Assembly (NCBI GenBank): GCA_047614125.1
Contig: JBLHHI010000008.1
Span: 1 to 48,159 of the forward strand
Origin: JBLHHI01 sp047614125
Lineage (GTDB): Bacteria > Bacteroidota > Bacteroidia > NS11-12g > UBA9320
Reading direction: 5' to 3'
DNA: 48,159 nucleotides
This document shows, one piece after another, positions 6,521-14,615 of the stretch. Position 1 is the stretch's first letter. The number at the start of each line of letters is the position of its first letter. The notes beneath the pieces were generated by a model. That model was not told where the DNA came from. It ran no database searches and worked only from the letters and a program-made list of their open reading frames with translations. A program made the position numbers and the translations under genes.

Positions 6521-9424
6521 CTAGAGTTCAAAGAGGCTCTTTTGAGCCACTAGAATCACCTGTACCCGTTTATCCTTAAACATGGCCTCTGCTTCCATTT
6601 TTAGCCAAAATTGACTTTCAAAGACGTCGTGAACAACCAACCAACTTAAGAAACCCAACTGCTTGGGCACCAAGGGTTGTACGTCGCTTTTAACCCAAGC
6701 ATATAAGGCCGGATCGAACGACACGTAGGCACAGCCTTGCGTTTCCAACTGGCGCGCAAGATTTTTTGCCAAGTCTTTTTTCTTCTTAGGGTCAACTATG
6801 TCTTTATAATAGGTTGGAATGTAATAACTTACATTAAATCCATGCTTTACAAAATGACGCACCAACAAATGTGTGGAAGTAGTTTCTACAATAAAGTTGC
6901 GCTGATTAACAATTCCAGCGTGCTTTACTAAAATCGAGGTAAGATGGGTACGGGCGGAAAGAATGTTCCCAGAATCCAAGTTTTTAAAATCCAACCAAAC
7001 CCGTGCAGTCGAATCAAGTTGAGCCTTTTCCAACCAAGTTTCAAAGCGCAGCTTGCTCATGGTTCCCTTTTCGCTGTGCCCTACGTCAAACCAAGTATTC
7101 ATTCCAGTATCACGCACAACAACATCCAACTCTAGGGTTTGCATGCCCAAGTTTCGAACTTCTGCCAACTTACCTAAGCTGTTTACCCGATGAATACCGA
7201 TTCGATGAAGTGAATCATGAATTTGAATGGAATCTGACATATGATACATGCGATAGCTTGTATTTTGAGGATCATCCATCCTCTGCTTTCCACTCATAAT
7301 GGTAGGAGTTGGAAGGGCAAACTTTGGAGAAGTGAGGTCGAAGGCTTCGTTTTTGTGCTCGGTTTTGATACCCGCCATGCCCAATACCGTTTCGTAGATT
7401 AAGTCGTTCGTAAACACCTGATTACGAGACTGATTGCATGCAAATGATTGGATCGGATATTGAACTTTATATTCATCCGAGAACCAAAAAACCAGCGGTA
7501 TGTCCGTCATTCGGTAAGTAAACCGGGAGGAATTGTGACCGCGATTATCATTCAAATCTTCACCATGATCGGAGAAATAAATCAGCGATGAAACGCGATT
7601 ATTTTGAGCCTTACACAAGTTAATAAGCACAGTAACAATAGAGTCGTTGTAACGAACCGATCGATCGTAATCTCGCATCAGCATTGCATCAGCACCTCCA
7701 TAGTTGGCCGCCGTTGATTGAATATCATTCGTTTTGAAAGAATGCGGAACTCGAGATGCGTAGCGTGCATGGCTGCCCATTACATGTACAAAGATCACTC
7801 GATTTTTGGTGGTTGTTTCAGCCAATATTTTCGCTACTGGATCCAACACCACTGCATCGTATGGAGATTCTTGGGTTACTTGACCAATGTTCTTATTTAA
7901 ATAAATCTTCTTCGAACATCCTTCTGCTATGGCCGAAACCATGTTATCCCAATTGCTCAGCCTCACTTGATTGGAAATCCAAACCGTTTCGAAATCGGCT
8001 GCATTGAGCACATTGATTAAGGTGGGCGCTGTAAAAAAAGATTGATCGTTGTACTGATTGCAAGCTGTAAGTGCCATTTGAAGCACCGGAACCGTATGTG
8101 TATGAGACGAATACGCCCGATTGTATACCACGAGTTCTCCATTTTCTTGAAACGTATTAAGACCCGGTGTTGTGTTTATATGGTAGCCATATACCGACAT
8201 GTGGTGTTTGCTCAGCGATTCACCAATAACAACCACAATCGTTTCGGCTTGTCCTTCCTTTTTGGCATCGATGCCTTTTTCGTATCCAACCACATCCTTT
8301 TGCACCTCATTAAATTTGGCAAGTTCTTCGTTGTATTGCTTTTTGGCATCCAAAAAATCTTGGGCAAAGTGAAAGTTCGAAAACATCATCACTAATGCAA
8401 AAACACTTGCCAACCACAAAGGGGTATGGGCGGCGGCATGCATGGCATGGCTGGATTTTTTTGTTTTAACAAACCATCCATAAAAGGGCAACAACAAAAG
8501 AATTCCCCAAAAGATTAAAACCAGAATTGGAACCGAAGAACCGACAAATTCGAACAACTCAGAGTTGTTGGTTTGGAACACGGCCATGAAGTCTGATATA
8601 GACAATGGCGCCCCAAATTCCCATTTATAAAACAAAAATGCGGTTGAAAAAATGAACAGTCCTGCACAAAACAAATGAACGAAGAAGCGCACTATTTTGC
8701 GCAGCCAGGATATATTTAGCTGTCCGGTTGCCATGTTTAATCCGGTTATCACCACCGCTAAAACCAAGCCCGCAATGAGGGAATTAACCGCCACTTCACC
8801 CGAATATGCCCATTCGGCTGAAACAAAGCATAAACCGATGAGATTGCCCATAACGGTATTAATGCCTTGATCAACGAAGATGAAAAACAGCATGCACGCC
8901 AACCAAATGAAGAGGGTGAAGTAGATGGATAACTGATATTTCCCGTTGGTCTTTAAAAGTTTTACTTCCACCTCTACCGGGTGATGCCTTGGATTTTCAA
9001 ATTTGATATAAACAAAATCATGCGCCCGAACCGATACTTTTTCCACCACAGTTTTCCCAGAGAACAAAGTTGAATTCTTTTTAGAAACCCCATTCACATC
9101 TATTTCAAAATCAACAGATTGCGCCGACATTCTTTGTCCGATCTTGAGTTCTAGTGCATTGGTTTCTCGCACCTCAAAGCACAAATCAAACTTTCCTTTT
9201 TGTTTGGAATGCGCCACAACAAATCCACCATAATCGGTTACAAAACCCAACGAATCTGTTTGGAACGTTTCGCTTGTAAGGCTGTATTCGGAGGAGGTTA
9301 AGGCTAATCGGGATTTGTTAAAAGGTTTAATAATGAAGATCAGAGCAGCAATGCACAGCGTTGCAACCACCACTCCAAACCATTTGAACGATCGTTCATG
9401 TTGATCTACATTTTGTTCTTCCAT
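6521..9424 (-). CDS. membrane sulfatase/phosphoethanolamine transferase-like protein with C-terminal GDPD-like domain
   Basis: A 967-residue protein counted from ATG 9424. Part 1 has a transmembrane helix at about 15-35, a soluble beta-rich stretch, then several helices between about 160 and 370. Part 2 (about 380-700) is an alkaline-phosphatase/sulfatase-superfamily domain with IGESLSKHHMSVYGY (E402, S403 at the nucleophile position) and SDHGEDL, as in EptA/CptA/OpgE phosphoethanolamine transferases. Part 3 (about 740-960) resembles a glycerophosphodiester phosphodiesterase barrel: IHRVNSLGKLAEV (H745), LELDVVV (E765, D767), VGHSE (H783) and a VWLDFKNL block, the usual His/Glu-x-Asp/His spacing. 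A TATGTTTG box at 9453-9460 falls inside a longer frame that starts at 9481, which favours the 9424 start. A role in modifying lipid A, glycans or phospholipids is inferred. Confidence 0.8.
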   Translation of the reverse strand: MEEQNVDQHERSFKWFGVVVATLCIAALIFIIKPFNKSRLALTSSEYSLTSETFQTDSLGFVTDYGGFVVAHSKQKGKFDLCFEVRETNALELKIGQRMSAQSVDFEIDVNGVSKKNSTLFSGKTVVEKVSVRAHDFVYIKFENPRHHPVEVEVKLLKTNGKYQLSIYFTLFIWLACMLFFIFVDQGINTVMGNLIGLCFVSAEWAYSGEVAVNSLIAGLVLAVVITGLNMATGQLNISWLRKIVRFFVHLFCAGLFIFSTAFLFYKWEFGAPLSISDFMAVFQTNNSELFEFVGSSVPILVLIFWGILLLLPFYGWFVKTKKSSHAMHAAAHTPLWLASVFALVMMFSNFHFAQDFLDAKKQYNEELAKFNEVQKDVVGYEKGIDAKKEGQAETIVVVIGESLSKHHMSVYGYHINTTPGLNTFQENGELVVYNRAYSSHTHTVPVLQMALTACNQYNDQSFFTAPTLINVLNAADFETVWISNQVRLSNWDNMVSAIAEGCSKKIYLNKNIGQVTQESPYDAVVLDPVAKILAETTTKNRVIFVHVMGSHARYASRVPHSFKTNDIQSTAANYGGADAMLMRDYDRSVRYNDSIVTVLINLCKAQNNRVSSLIYFSDHGEDLNDNRGHNSSRFTYRMTDIPLVFWFSDEYKVQYPIQSFACNQSRNQVFTNDLIYETVLGMAGIKTEHKNEAFDLTSPKFALPTPTIMSGKQRMDDPQNTSYRMYHMSDSIQIHDSLHRIGIHRVNSLGKLAEVRNLGMQTLELDVVVRDTGMNTWFDVGHSEKGTMSKLRFETWLEKAQLDSTARVWLDFKNLDSGNILSARTHLTSILVKHAGIVNQRNFIVETTSTHLLVRHFVKHGFNVSYYIPTYYKDIVDPKKKKDLAKNLARQLETQGCAYVSFDPALYAWVKSDVQPLVPKQLGFLSWLVVHDVFESQFWLKMEAEAMFKDKRVQVILVAQKSLFEL

Positions 9425-9452
9425 TCTTTTATTGACGGTCACAGTCCGTACA

Positions 9453-9460
9453 CAAACATA
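9453..9460 (-). promoter_or_regulatory. -7 promoter box (TATGTTTG) for the sulfatase-like gene
   Basis: A minus-strand TAnnTTTG match 28 nt before the ATG at 9424. It lies downstream of the more distal possible start at 9481. Confidence 0.45.
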
Positions 9461-9627
9461 GGGAAATTCTTTGTCCTCCACCGCTTCAAAACCAAATGAA
9501 ATAGCACTTCAAAGACCCGGCAATTGAAGCGATTAACTCAACACGTATAGATTGCCGCAGCAGCGTGCAAAAGAAGCACCTCGCTATAACGGAGGCCCCG
9601 ACATACTGCCTAGACCAAATCCATTAT

Positions 9628-9772
9628 TAACCTGATTTCTATTCATATTTTGAATTCAGAACGCTTGAGGACAGTGAATTTCGAGTAAAAATTGCGAAGA
9701 CAGGGCGAGCCCTTTCGAGTAATTTTTACGATGAAAATCGCTTTTCACAAGTGAAATGCGAGCTTTTGTATA
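9628..9772 (+). repeat. dispersed MITE-like repeat, copy A (right end missing)
   Basis: The first 143 bases (9628-9770) match copy C at 29270-29412 without gaps, with eight mismatches by eye. It begins TAACCTGA like the other copies and contains the invariant 51-nt block at 9718-9768 with the hairpin at 9738-9761. No right terminal inverted repeat is found. Instead a second left-end-like sequence (AACCTGATTCGATTCATATT) follows at 9773, suggesting an abutting or rearranged second copy. Confidence 0.8.
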
Positions 9773-9878
9773 AACCTGATTCGATTCATATTTGCAGGTT
9801 CAGATTTTTATAAAATTGTATAGTCGAAGCGTCATGTTTACAGGTTTGCCGGGGTAAACCAAGAACTGAGAACGAAGA

Positions 9879-10118
9879 CTACGCGGCTTTATTAAAAAGC
9901 AAATTTCTCATTTCCACTTGGCAACAGCAATCTACTTCATAAAAATCGTTCAAAAAGGCAATTCCAAAACGTAGCTTGTAAATGATGAGCCCAAGTAAAA
10001 ACGTCAATTTAAAGCGCTCAATAAATAAGTGCTCGTCTATTCGCTTTGATGTCCACATCTTTATTTTCACAAATAACAAAAAGATAAGACCTTTGCACAC
10101 AACAGCAATATTATTCAA
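9879..10118 (-). pseudogene. possible remnant of a GxxExxY-type protein
   Basis: A 79-codon frame whose middle (about residues 27-53, DEHLFIERFKLTFLLG then YKLRFGIAFLND) weakly resembles the C-terminal block of GxxExxY proteins (HxxQLLTYLKL..YKLGLLINFN). The N-terminal GxxExxY part is absent: serS starts immediately upstream on that strand. If real, it is a decayed fragment. The resemblance is by eye and may be chance. Confidence 0.2.
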
Positions 10119-10126
10119 AACAGCCT

Positions 10127-11395
10127 ATGTTATCAATAACAGAACTCAGAGACAACTTTGAGGATATCAACAACCGATTGCGAAAAAGAGGTCGGGATTT
10201 TGAACCCGAGCTAAACGAGTTAATCCGTTTAGACGATGCGCGTAAACACGCACAAACCGAGCTTGATGCTGTTTTGGCCGAATCGAATGCTGCTGCCAAA
10301 GAAATTGGAATTTTATTCAAAGCTGGGAAGGCCGGTGAAGCCAATGTGTTAAAGGAAAAAACATCCACCTTTAAGCAAGTGGCAAAGGGCTTGGAAGAGG
10401 TGCTTAAATCTGCCGAAGCTGTTCTTTTTGAAGCACTTGTACAAATTCCCAACGCACCACATAGCACCGTTCCAAATGGCAGAACCCCCGATGACAATGA
10501 GATCGTTCTCACCTACGGAAATCCACCAGAGTTAACACAAAGCAAGCCGCATTGGGAGCTAACAGAACAATACGATTTAATTGATTTTGAATTGGGTGTT
10601 AAAGTTACTGGAGCTGGTTTTCCGGTGTACAAAGGAAAAGGAGCCCGATTGCAACGCGCCCTCATCAACTTCTTTTTAGATGAAGCCATCAAAGAAGGAT
10701 ATCTAGAAATTCAACCTCCCATTTTAATCAACGAAGCTTCTGGTTTTGGCACCGGTCAATTACCCGACAAAGAAGGCCAAATGTATCACTCAACGGTCGA
10801 CGATCTCTTTCTTATTCCCACGGCCGAAGTGCCTATAACCAACATGTATCGAGATGTAATTGTTGAAGAAAAGGACTTGCCAATTAAAAATGCAGCGTAC
10901 ACTCCCTGCTTTCGAAGGGAAGCTGGAAGTTACGGTAAAGACGTTCGTGGCTTAAACCGCTTGCATCAGTTCGATAAGGTTGAGATCGTACAATTGGCCA
11001 CACCCGATCAATCGTATGCCATCTTAGAAAATATGAGTGCATATGTGCAGGGCTTGCTCAAAAAACTCGGACTGCATTACCGCGTATTGCGCTTATGTGG
11101 TGGCGATATGGGCTTTACGGCTGCCCTTACCTACGACATGGAAGTATACTCTGCAGCCCAAGAAAAGTGGTTGGAGGTAAGTTCGGTTTCGTGCTTTGAA
11201 TCTTTCCAGAGCAATCGACTAAAATTGCGTTACCGCGATGTAGAAGGAAGAAGACATATGGCGCATACCTTAAACGGATCAGCCTTGGCGTTACCGCGAA
11301 TTGTTGCCGCTTTGTTAGAAAACAATCAAACCAAAAACGGCATTGAGATGCCTGAAGTGCTTCACCCCTATCTTGGATTTAAAATCATTAGTTAA
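10127..11395 (+). CDS. serS: seryl-tRNA synthetase
   Basis: A 422-residue class II aminoacyl-tRNA synthetase that charges tRNA-Ser. The N-terminal arm (about 1-105) is the tRNA-binding coiled coil, seen as alternating charged and Ala/Leu heptads. The core carries the motif-2 region FRREAGSYGKDVRGLNRLHQ and the motif-3 region with NGSALALPRIVAALLEN. It ends YLGFKIIS, as expected for the family. Complete, single gene, convergent with the peptidase-like gene 10 bp downstream. Confidence 0.96.
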   Translation: MLSITELRDNFEDINNRLRKRGRDFEPELNELIRLDDARKHAQTELDAVLAESNAAAKEIGILFKAGKAGEANVLKEKTSTFKQVAKGLEEVLKSAEAVLFEALVQIPNAPHSTVPNGRTPDDNEIVLTYGNPPELTQSKPHWELTEQYDLIDFELGVKVTGAGFPVYKGKGARLQRALINFFLDEAIKEGYLEIQPPILINEASGFGTGQLPDKEGQMYHSTVDDLFLIPTAEVPITNMYRDVIVEEKDLPIKNAAYTPCFRREAGSYGKDVRGLNRLHQFDKVEIVQLATPDQSYAILENMSAYVQGLLKKLGLHYRVLRLCGGDMGFTAALTYDMEVYSAAQEKWLEVSSVSCFESFQSNRLKLRYRDVEGRRHMAHTLNGSALALPRIVAALLENNQTKNGIEMPEVLHPYLGFKIIS

Positions 11396-11405
11396 ACTCC
11401 AAAAC

Positions 11406-11999
11406 CTAAATCGCTTTTGGCCTTTCCTCCCGTGCTTCATTCCAAGAAATAACTTTGGCCAGTGAAGGATAAAGGTCATTGAGCTTGGAAATATAGTCGG
11501 GCGGAAAAAAGTCTGGATTCCTGCCAAATTCTTTTGAAACAAGCAATGGAACAATTAATCCGTGTTGAACGGCGTTGTAATCGGCGGTTTCTTCGGCATG
11601 CTTTATAAAGCGTTTTGAAAAATGGTATTTAATTCCAAACCAGAGTAGGCTAAGGCTGCTACGGTCCTTATAATCAAGCACATGCCCCAACTCATGCCCC
11701 AACCAACCAACAATAACTTCCGATGAAATTCGGCCATTGTTAAAGAGTTCATTCTTTACGAAAAACCGTTTTTTAATAATGATTTGATACACTCGATTGG
11801 AACGAAACCAAAGCAAGGTGGGCACTACAGGTTGCGCTAACATAAACGACTTTTGTGCAATGTGCCCCCATTTAAAGTGTACGGCATAACTCCAAAGTTC
11901 GGGATAGTGTGCTGCTAGGGTAGCCACCTCACTTCGAAACTCCGGTGGGAAGGTCCATAAAACAGAAATCTTACTTGTTGCTTTTTTCTTCGAACGCAA
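11406..11999 (-). CDS. putative zinc metallopeptidase (HExxH protein), family unknown
   Basis: About 197 residues from a TTG start. The centre holds HELGH (102-106) followed by EETADYNAVQHG (E136/E137), the layout of gluzincin peptidases with a downstream Glu ligand. I do not recognise a named family and there is no clear signal peptide. The start is uncertain: TTG 11999 lies inside a CGACTTTTG promoter-like sequence, no in-frame ATG precedes residue 53, and a GTG at residue 25 is possible. It is convergent with serS and divergent from the bestrophin gene. Confidence 0.6.
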   Translation of the reverse strand: MRSKKKATSKISVLWTFPPEFRSEVATLAAHYPELWSYAVHFKWGHIAQKSFMLAQPVVPTLLWFRSNRVYQIIIKKRFFVKNELFNNGRISSEVIVGWLGHELGHVLDYKDRSSLSLLWFGIKYHFSKRFIKHAEETADYNAVQHGLIVPLLVSKEFGRNPDFFPPDYISKLNDLYPSLAKVISWNEAREERPKAI

Positions 12000-12016
12000 A
12001 AGTCGTTTGTTTGAAA

Positions 12017-12024
12017 TACTTTTG
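12017..12024 (+). promoter_or_regulatory. -7 promoter box (TACTTTTG) for the bestrophin gene
   Basis: A TAnnTTTG match ending 22 nt before ATG 12047. Confidence 0.45.
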
Positions 12025-12046
12025 AACGCTCAATTTATCGACGAAA

Positions 12047-12913
12047 ATGATTAATTACAATCCAAAGATTTGGTTTACACAGATCTTCAAATTTCCAAAA
12101 AGTGATACCCTCCGCATTTTGTGGAAGGAAATGGTTTTACTTGGGGTTATAACCGCTGTGCTAACCTATCTCGAAATGCGTTACATGGGTGATTTGCATT
12201 GGCTGAAAGATGCCATAGCCGTGTATTCGCTCGTTGGATTTGTACTTTCCCTCCTCCTCGTTTTTAGAACAAATACAGCCTACGACCGTTGGTGGGAAGG
12301 AAGAAAGAAATGGGGCGAAATGGTTAATAATACCCGAAACCTTGCCTTAAAAATTAGTGCGGTGCCCGGATTAAAAGAGGATGCTGTTTTTTTTCGAAAA
12401 AACATAACCAATTACGCTTTTGCCCTAAAAGGTCATTTGAGATCTGGTGTAAATGCCGAAGAATTGGATGTAAGCGAAGATGTTGATAATGCTCTTGATC
12501 GAGCCGTACATGTGCCCAATGCCATTGCTAAACAATTGTTTATCAGGTTGCAAGCTTGTAAAAAAGACGAGAAGATTACCGAATTCGACTTTATAACCTT
12601 TAATGACACCTTGAGCAACTTTACGGATATAACCGGCGCTTGTGAGCGAATACGAAACACACCTATGCCCTATTCGTATTCCTTATTTTTAAAGAAGTTT
12701 ATTTTCATTTACGTAACCACCCTCCCACTAGCCTTTGTGTCGAGCTTCGGATATGGAACTGTACTCATAGCTGTTTTCATCTTTTATGTATTGGTGAGCA
12801 TGGAAATTCTGGCTGAAGAGATTGAAGATCCTTTTGGAACAGACGACAACGACTTACCCATTGATGAGTTGTGTGAAAAAATCAAAGCAAACGTGACGGA
12901 GATATTGGGGTGA
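12047..12913 (+). CDS. bestrophin-family ion channel
   Basis: A 288-residue membrane protein of the bestrophin/UPF0187 family, pentameric channels (bacterial KpBest conducts cations). Visible hallmarks are an N-terminal helix (LWKEMVLLGVITAVLTYLEM), a second helix (YSLVGFVLSLLLVFRTNTAY) followed by DRWWEGRKKWGEMVN, and a late block EILAEEIEDPFGTDDNDLP, the family's conserved acidic loop. It is a complete, single gene. Ion selectivity cannot be predicted. Confidence 0.92.
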   Translation: MINYNPKIWFTQIFKFPKSDTLRILWKEMVLLGVITAVLTYLEMRYMGDLHWLKDAIAVYSLVGFVLSLLLVFRTNTAYDRWWEGRKKWGEMVNNTRNLALKISAVPGLKEDAVFFRKNITNYAFALKGHLRSGVNAEELDVSEDVDNALDRAVHVPNAIAKQLFIRLQACKKDEKITEFDFITFNDTLSNFTDITGACERIRNTPMPYSYSLFLKKFIFIYVTTLPLAFVSSFGYGTVLIAVFIFYVLVSMEILAEEIEDPFGTDDNDLPIDELCEKIKANVTEILG

Positions 12914-12995
12914 GATACCGACTATGATTGCCAATAAAATGTATCTTGCAAACCAAAGCACACAAGCGGCGAAAATTGATTAAACGAGAAATAAA

Positions 12996-13511
12996 TTGAA
13001 CACGGAACCTTGTACTCGAACCTTACTAAAAAGCGCATCCAATATCATCTTGATATTTATACTTTTATGCATGACCACATCGGCCTCAGCGCAATTCGAC
13101 CAATGTGTTGATTCGGGTCGTATAAGTCGGTACTACCAATGTTTACAGCCCGAATTCACCCCCGTTTGTGGTTGCAACCAAGTTACCTACCGCAACGAAT
13201 GCGAAGCCTTTCGCAAAGGTGGTGTAAACTTAGTACACTACGACGGCGTTTGCCAAAACGACTACATGTTTTCCGCGATTTACCCGTCCAATGTTCGCGA
13301 CATTGCTAATATCTACGTCCAATTTTACGACAAAGGACCACTAACCATCCAGATTCGAGATTCGTATGGCAAGTTAATGTTGACTCAAAATCACTTAAAC
13401 CTGCACAATCGGCAGTTCGACATACCTGTAAACAGCTACACCGTTGGCGTGTATTTTGTCTTCTTAATTTCGGGTGGATCTTACAACATACAGAAATTTA
13501 TAAAATATTGA
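12996..13511 (+). CDS. secreted Kazal-like domain protein with T9SS-type C-terminus
   Basis: 171 residues from a TTG start; no upstream ATG exists in frame. A signal peptide (hydrophobic IILIFILLCMTTSASAQ) precedes a cysteine-rich domain at about 34-85: CVDSGRISRYYQC, then FTPVCGCNQVTYRNECEA, then HYDGVC. That is the Kazal/follistatin pattern (VCGxxxxTYxNxCxA). The C-terminal 80 residues form a small beta domain ending YVVG-like VGVYFVFLISGG..KFIKY, similar to T9SS type A sorting domains (GxYxxxI..G....KxxK). Inferred to be exported by the T9SS. The next gene starts 4 bp later, so the two may be co-transcribed. Confidence 0.75.
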   Translation: MNTEPCTRTLLKSASNIILIFILLCMTTSASAQFDQCVDSGRISRYYQCLQPEFTPVCGCNQVTYRNECEAFRKGGVNLVHYDGVCQNDYMFSAIYPSNVRDIANIYVQFYDKGPLTIQIRDSYGKLMLTQNHLNLHNRQFDIPVNSYTVGVYFVFLISGGSYNIQKFIKY

Positions 13512-13515
13512 TTAT

Positions 13516-14364
13516 ATGAGACTTAAGGCCATTCATACGGGAAATTTTAAGCTCGACGGCGGAGCTATGTTTGGCGTGGTTCCGAAAATGATATGGAACA
13601 AGTACAACGAAGCCGATGCCAATAATTTGTGCAATTGGGCCATGCGTTGTTTATTGGTGGAAGATGGCAACCGACTCATTTTAATAGATACAGGCATTGG
13701 TGATAAACAAAGTGAGAAATTTTTTGGATACTACTTTTTAAATGGAGAACACTCATTAAAAAAATCGTTAAACGCAGAAGGTGTTGATTTTAAAGACATT
13801 ACCGATGTTTTTCTCACCCATTTGCACTTCGATCATTGCGGGGGTGCCATAGTGTTCAATCCGAGCAAACAGCGTTACGAGCCCGCCTTCCCAAATGCCA
13901 CATATTGGAGTCATAAAGATCATTGGCAACATGCCATCAAGCCCAATCCTCGAGAAAAGGCTTCTTTTATATCCGAAAACATCCTACCCATTCAAGAAAG
14001 CGGTCAACTAAAATTTATAGGCGATGATTTACGATTTACGAATAATATTGATGTAATTCTAGCCAACGGGCACACCGAAAAAATGATGTGCCCTAAAATA
14101 AAAGTTGGCGATAAAACGCTGGTGTTTTGTGCAGATATGATTCCATCGGCAGCCCACGTTCCACCGCATTACGCCATGGGTTACGACATCCGACCCTTGA
14201 TTCGCATGGAAGAAAACGAAGCCTTTTTAAAAGAAGCGGTTGCCAATGATTACACCTTGTTTTACGAGCACGATTTAAACAATGAAGCTGGCAAGGTTTT
14301 TAAAACCGACCGAGGGTTTAAGGCGAGTGTCGTTGGAAGTTTGGTAGAGTTTTTAAAAGGGTAA
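13516..14364 (+). CDS. MBL-fold metallo-hydrolase
   Basis: A 282-residue metallo-beta-lactamase-fold protein. LLIDTG-type strand RLILIDTGIG (54-62) precedes THLHFDHCGG (H102, H104, D106, H107), then ANGHTEKM and VFCADMIPS, giving a complete dinuclear metal site. The arrangement resembles quorum-quenching lactonases and other YtnP-like hydrolases, but the substrate is unknown. It begins 4 bp after the Kazal-like gene. There is no signal peptide, so it is probably cytoplasmic. Confidence 0.85.
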   Translation: MRLKAIHTGNFKLDGGAMFGVVPKMIWNKYNEADANNLCNWAMRCLLVEDGNRLILIDTGIGDKQSEKFFGYYFLNGEHSLKKSLNAEGVDFKDITDVFLTHLHFDHCGGAIVFNPSKQRYEPAFPNATYWSHKDHWQHAIKPNPREKASFISENILPIQESGQLKFIGDDLRFTNNIDVILANGHTEKMMCPKIKVGDKTLVFCADMIPSAAHVPPHYAMGYDIRPLIRMEENEAFLKEAVANDYTLFYEHDLNNEAGKVFKTDRGFKASVVGSLVEFLKG

Positions 14365-14585
14365 ATAACTTTTCATTTTAACACCATGTCTACACTCACT
14401 GTGCCCAATTATTAGGAAAACCCACGATCTTTTGCTCAGACAATGAACTCTTGAATACCGCCTACATTCCGTACATTTAAAGCCCAGCTTACATCTTCTT
14501 AAACCTACTTTCATTCAAACCATCACATCCAACATTTTAACCCCGCAAAATGTAAATCTTTATATGCCCGTAATCATCCGTATGC

Positions 14586-14593
14586 TACCTTTG
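14586..14593 (+). promoter_or_regulatory. -7 promoter box (TACCTTTG) for maeB
   Basis: A TAnnTTTG match ending 22 nt before ATG 14616, within the 251-bp gap after the MBL gene. Confidence 0.45.
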
Positions 14594-14615
14594 GCGGGAA
14601 TTACAAAACACAATA

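Larger units (their letters stand above)
9482..10126. other. intergenic region holding repeat copy A and a possible gene remnant
   Basis: 645 bases between the divergent sulfatase-like gene and serS. Contents: unassigned sequence at 9482-9627, dispersed repeat copy A from 9628, a small inverted repeat GGTTTGCC-GG-GGTAAACC at 9843-9860, and a weak minus-strand frame at 9879-10118. No RNA gene is recognised. Confidence 0.6.

Noticed and set aside
8042..8395. 117-codon frame antisense to the sulfatase-like gene
   Set aside because: It lies opposite the GES-containing catalytic region; no recognisable domain.
9482..9627. RNA gene in the GC-richer stretch near 9545-9615
   Set aside because: No cloverleaf, no recognised riboswitch motif and no promoter in front of it.
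9843..9860. Terminator at the GGTTTGCC/GGTAAACC inverted repeat
   Set aside because: The stem is short and no T-run follows on either strand.
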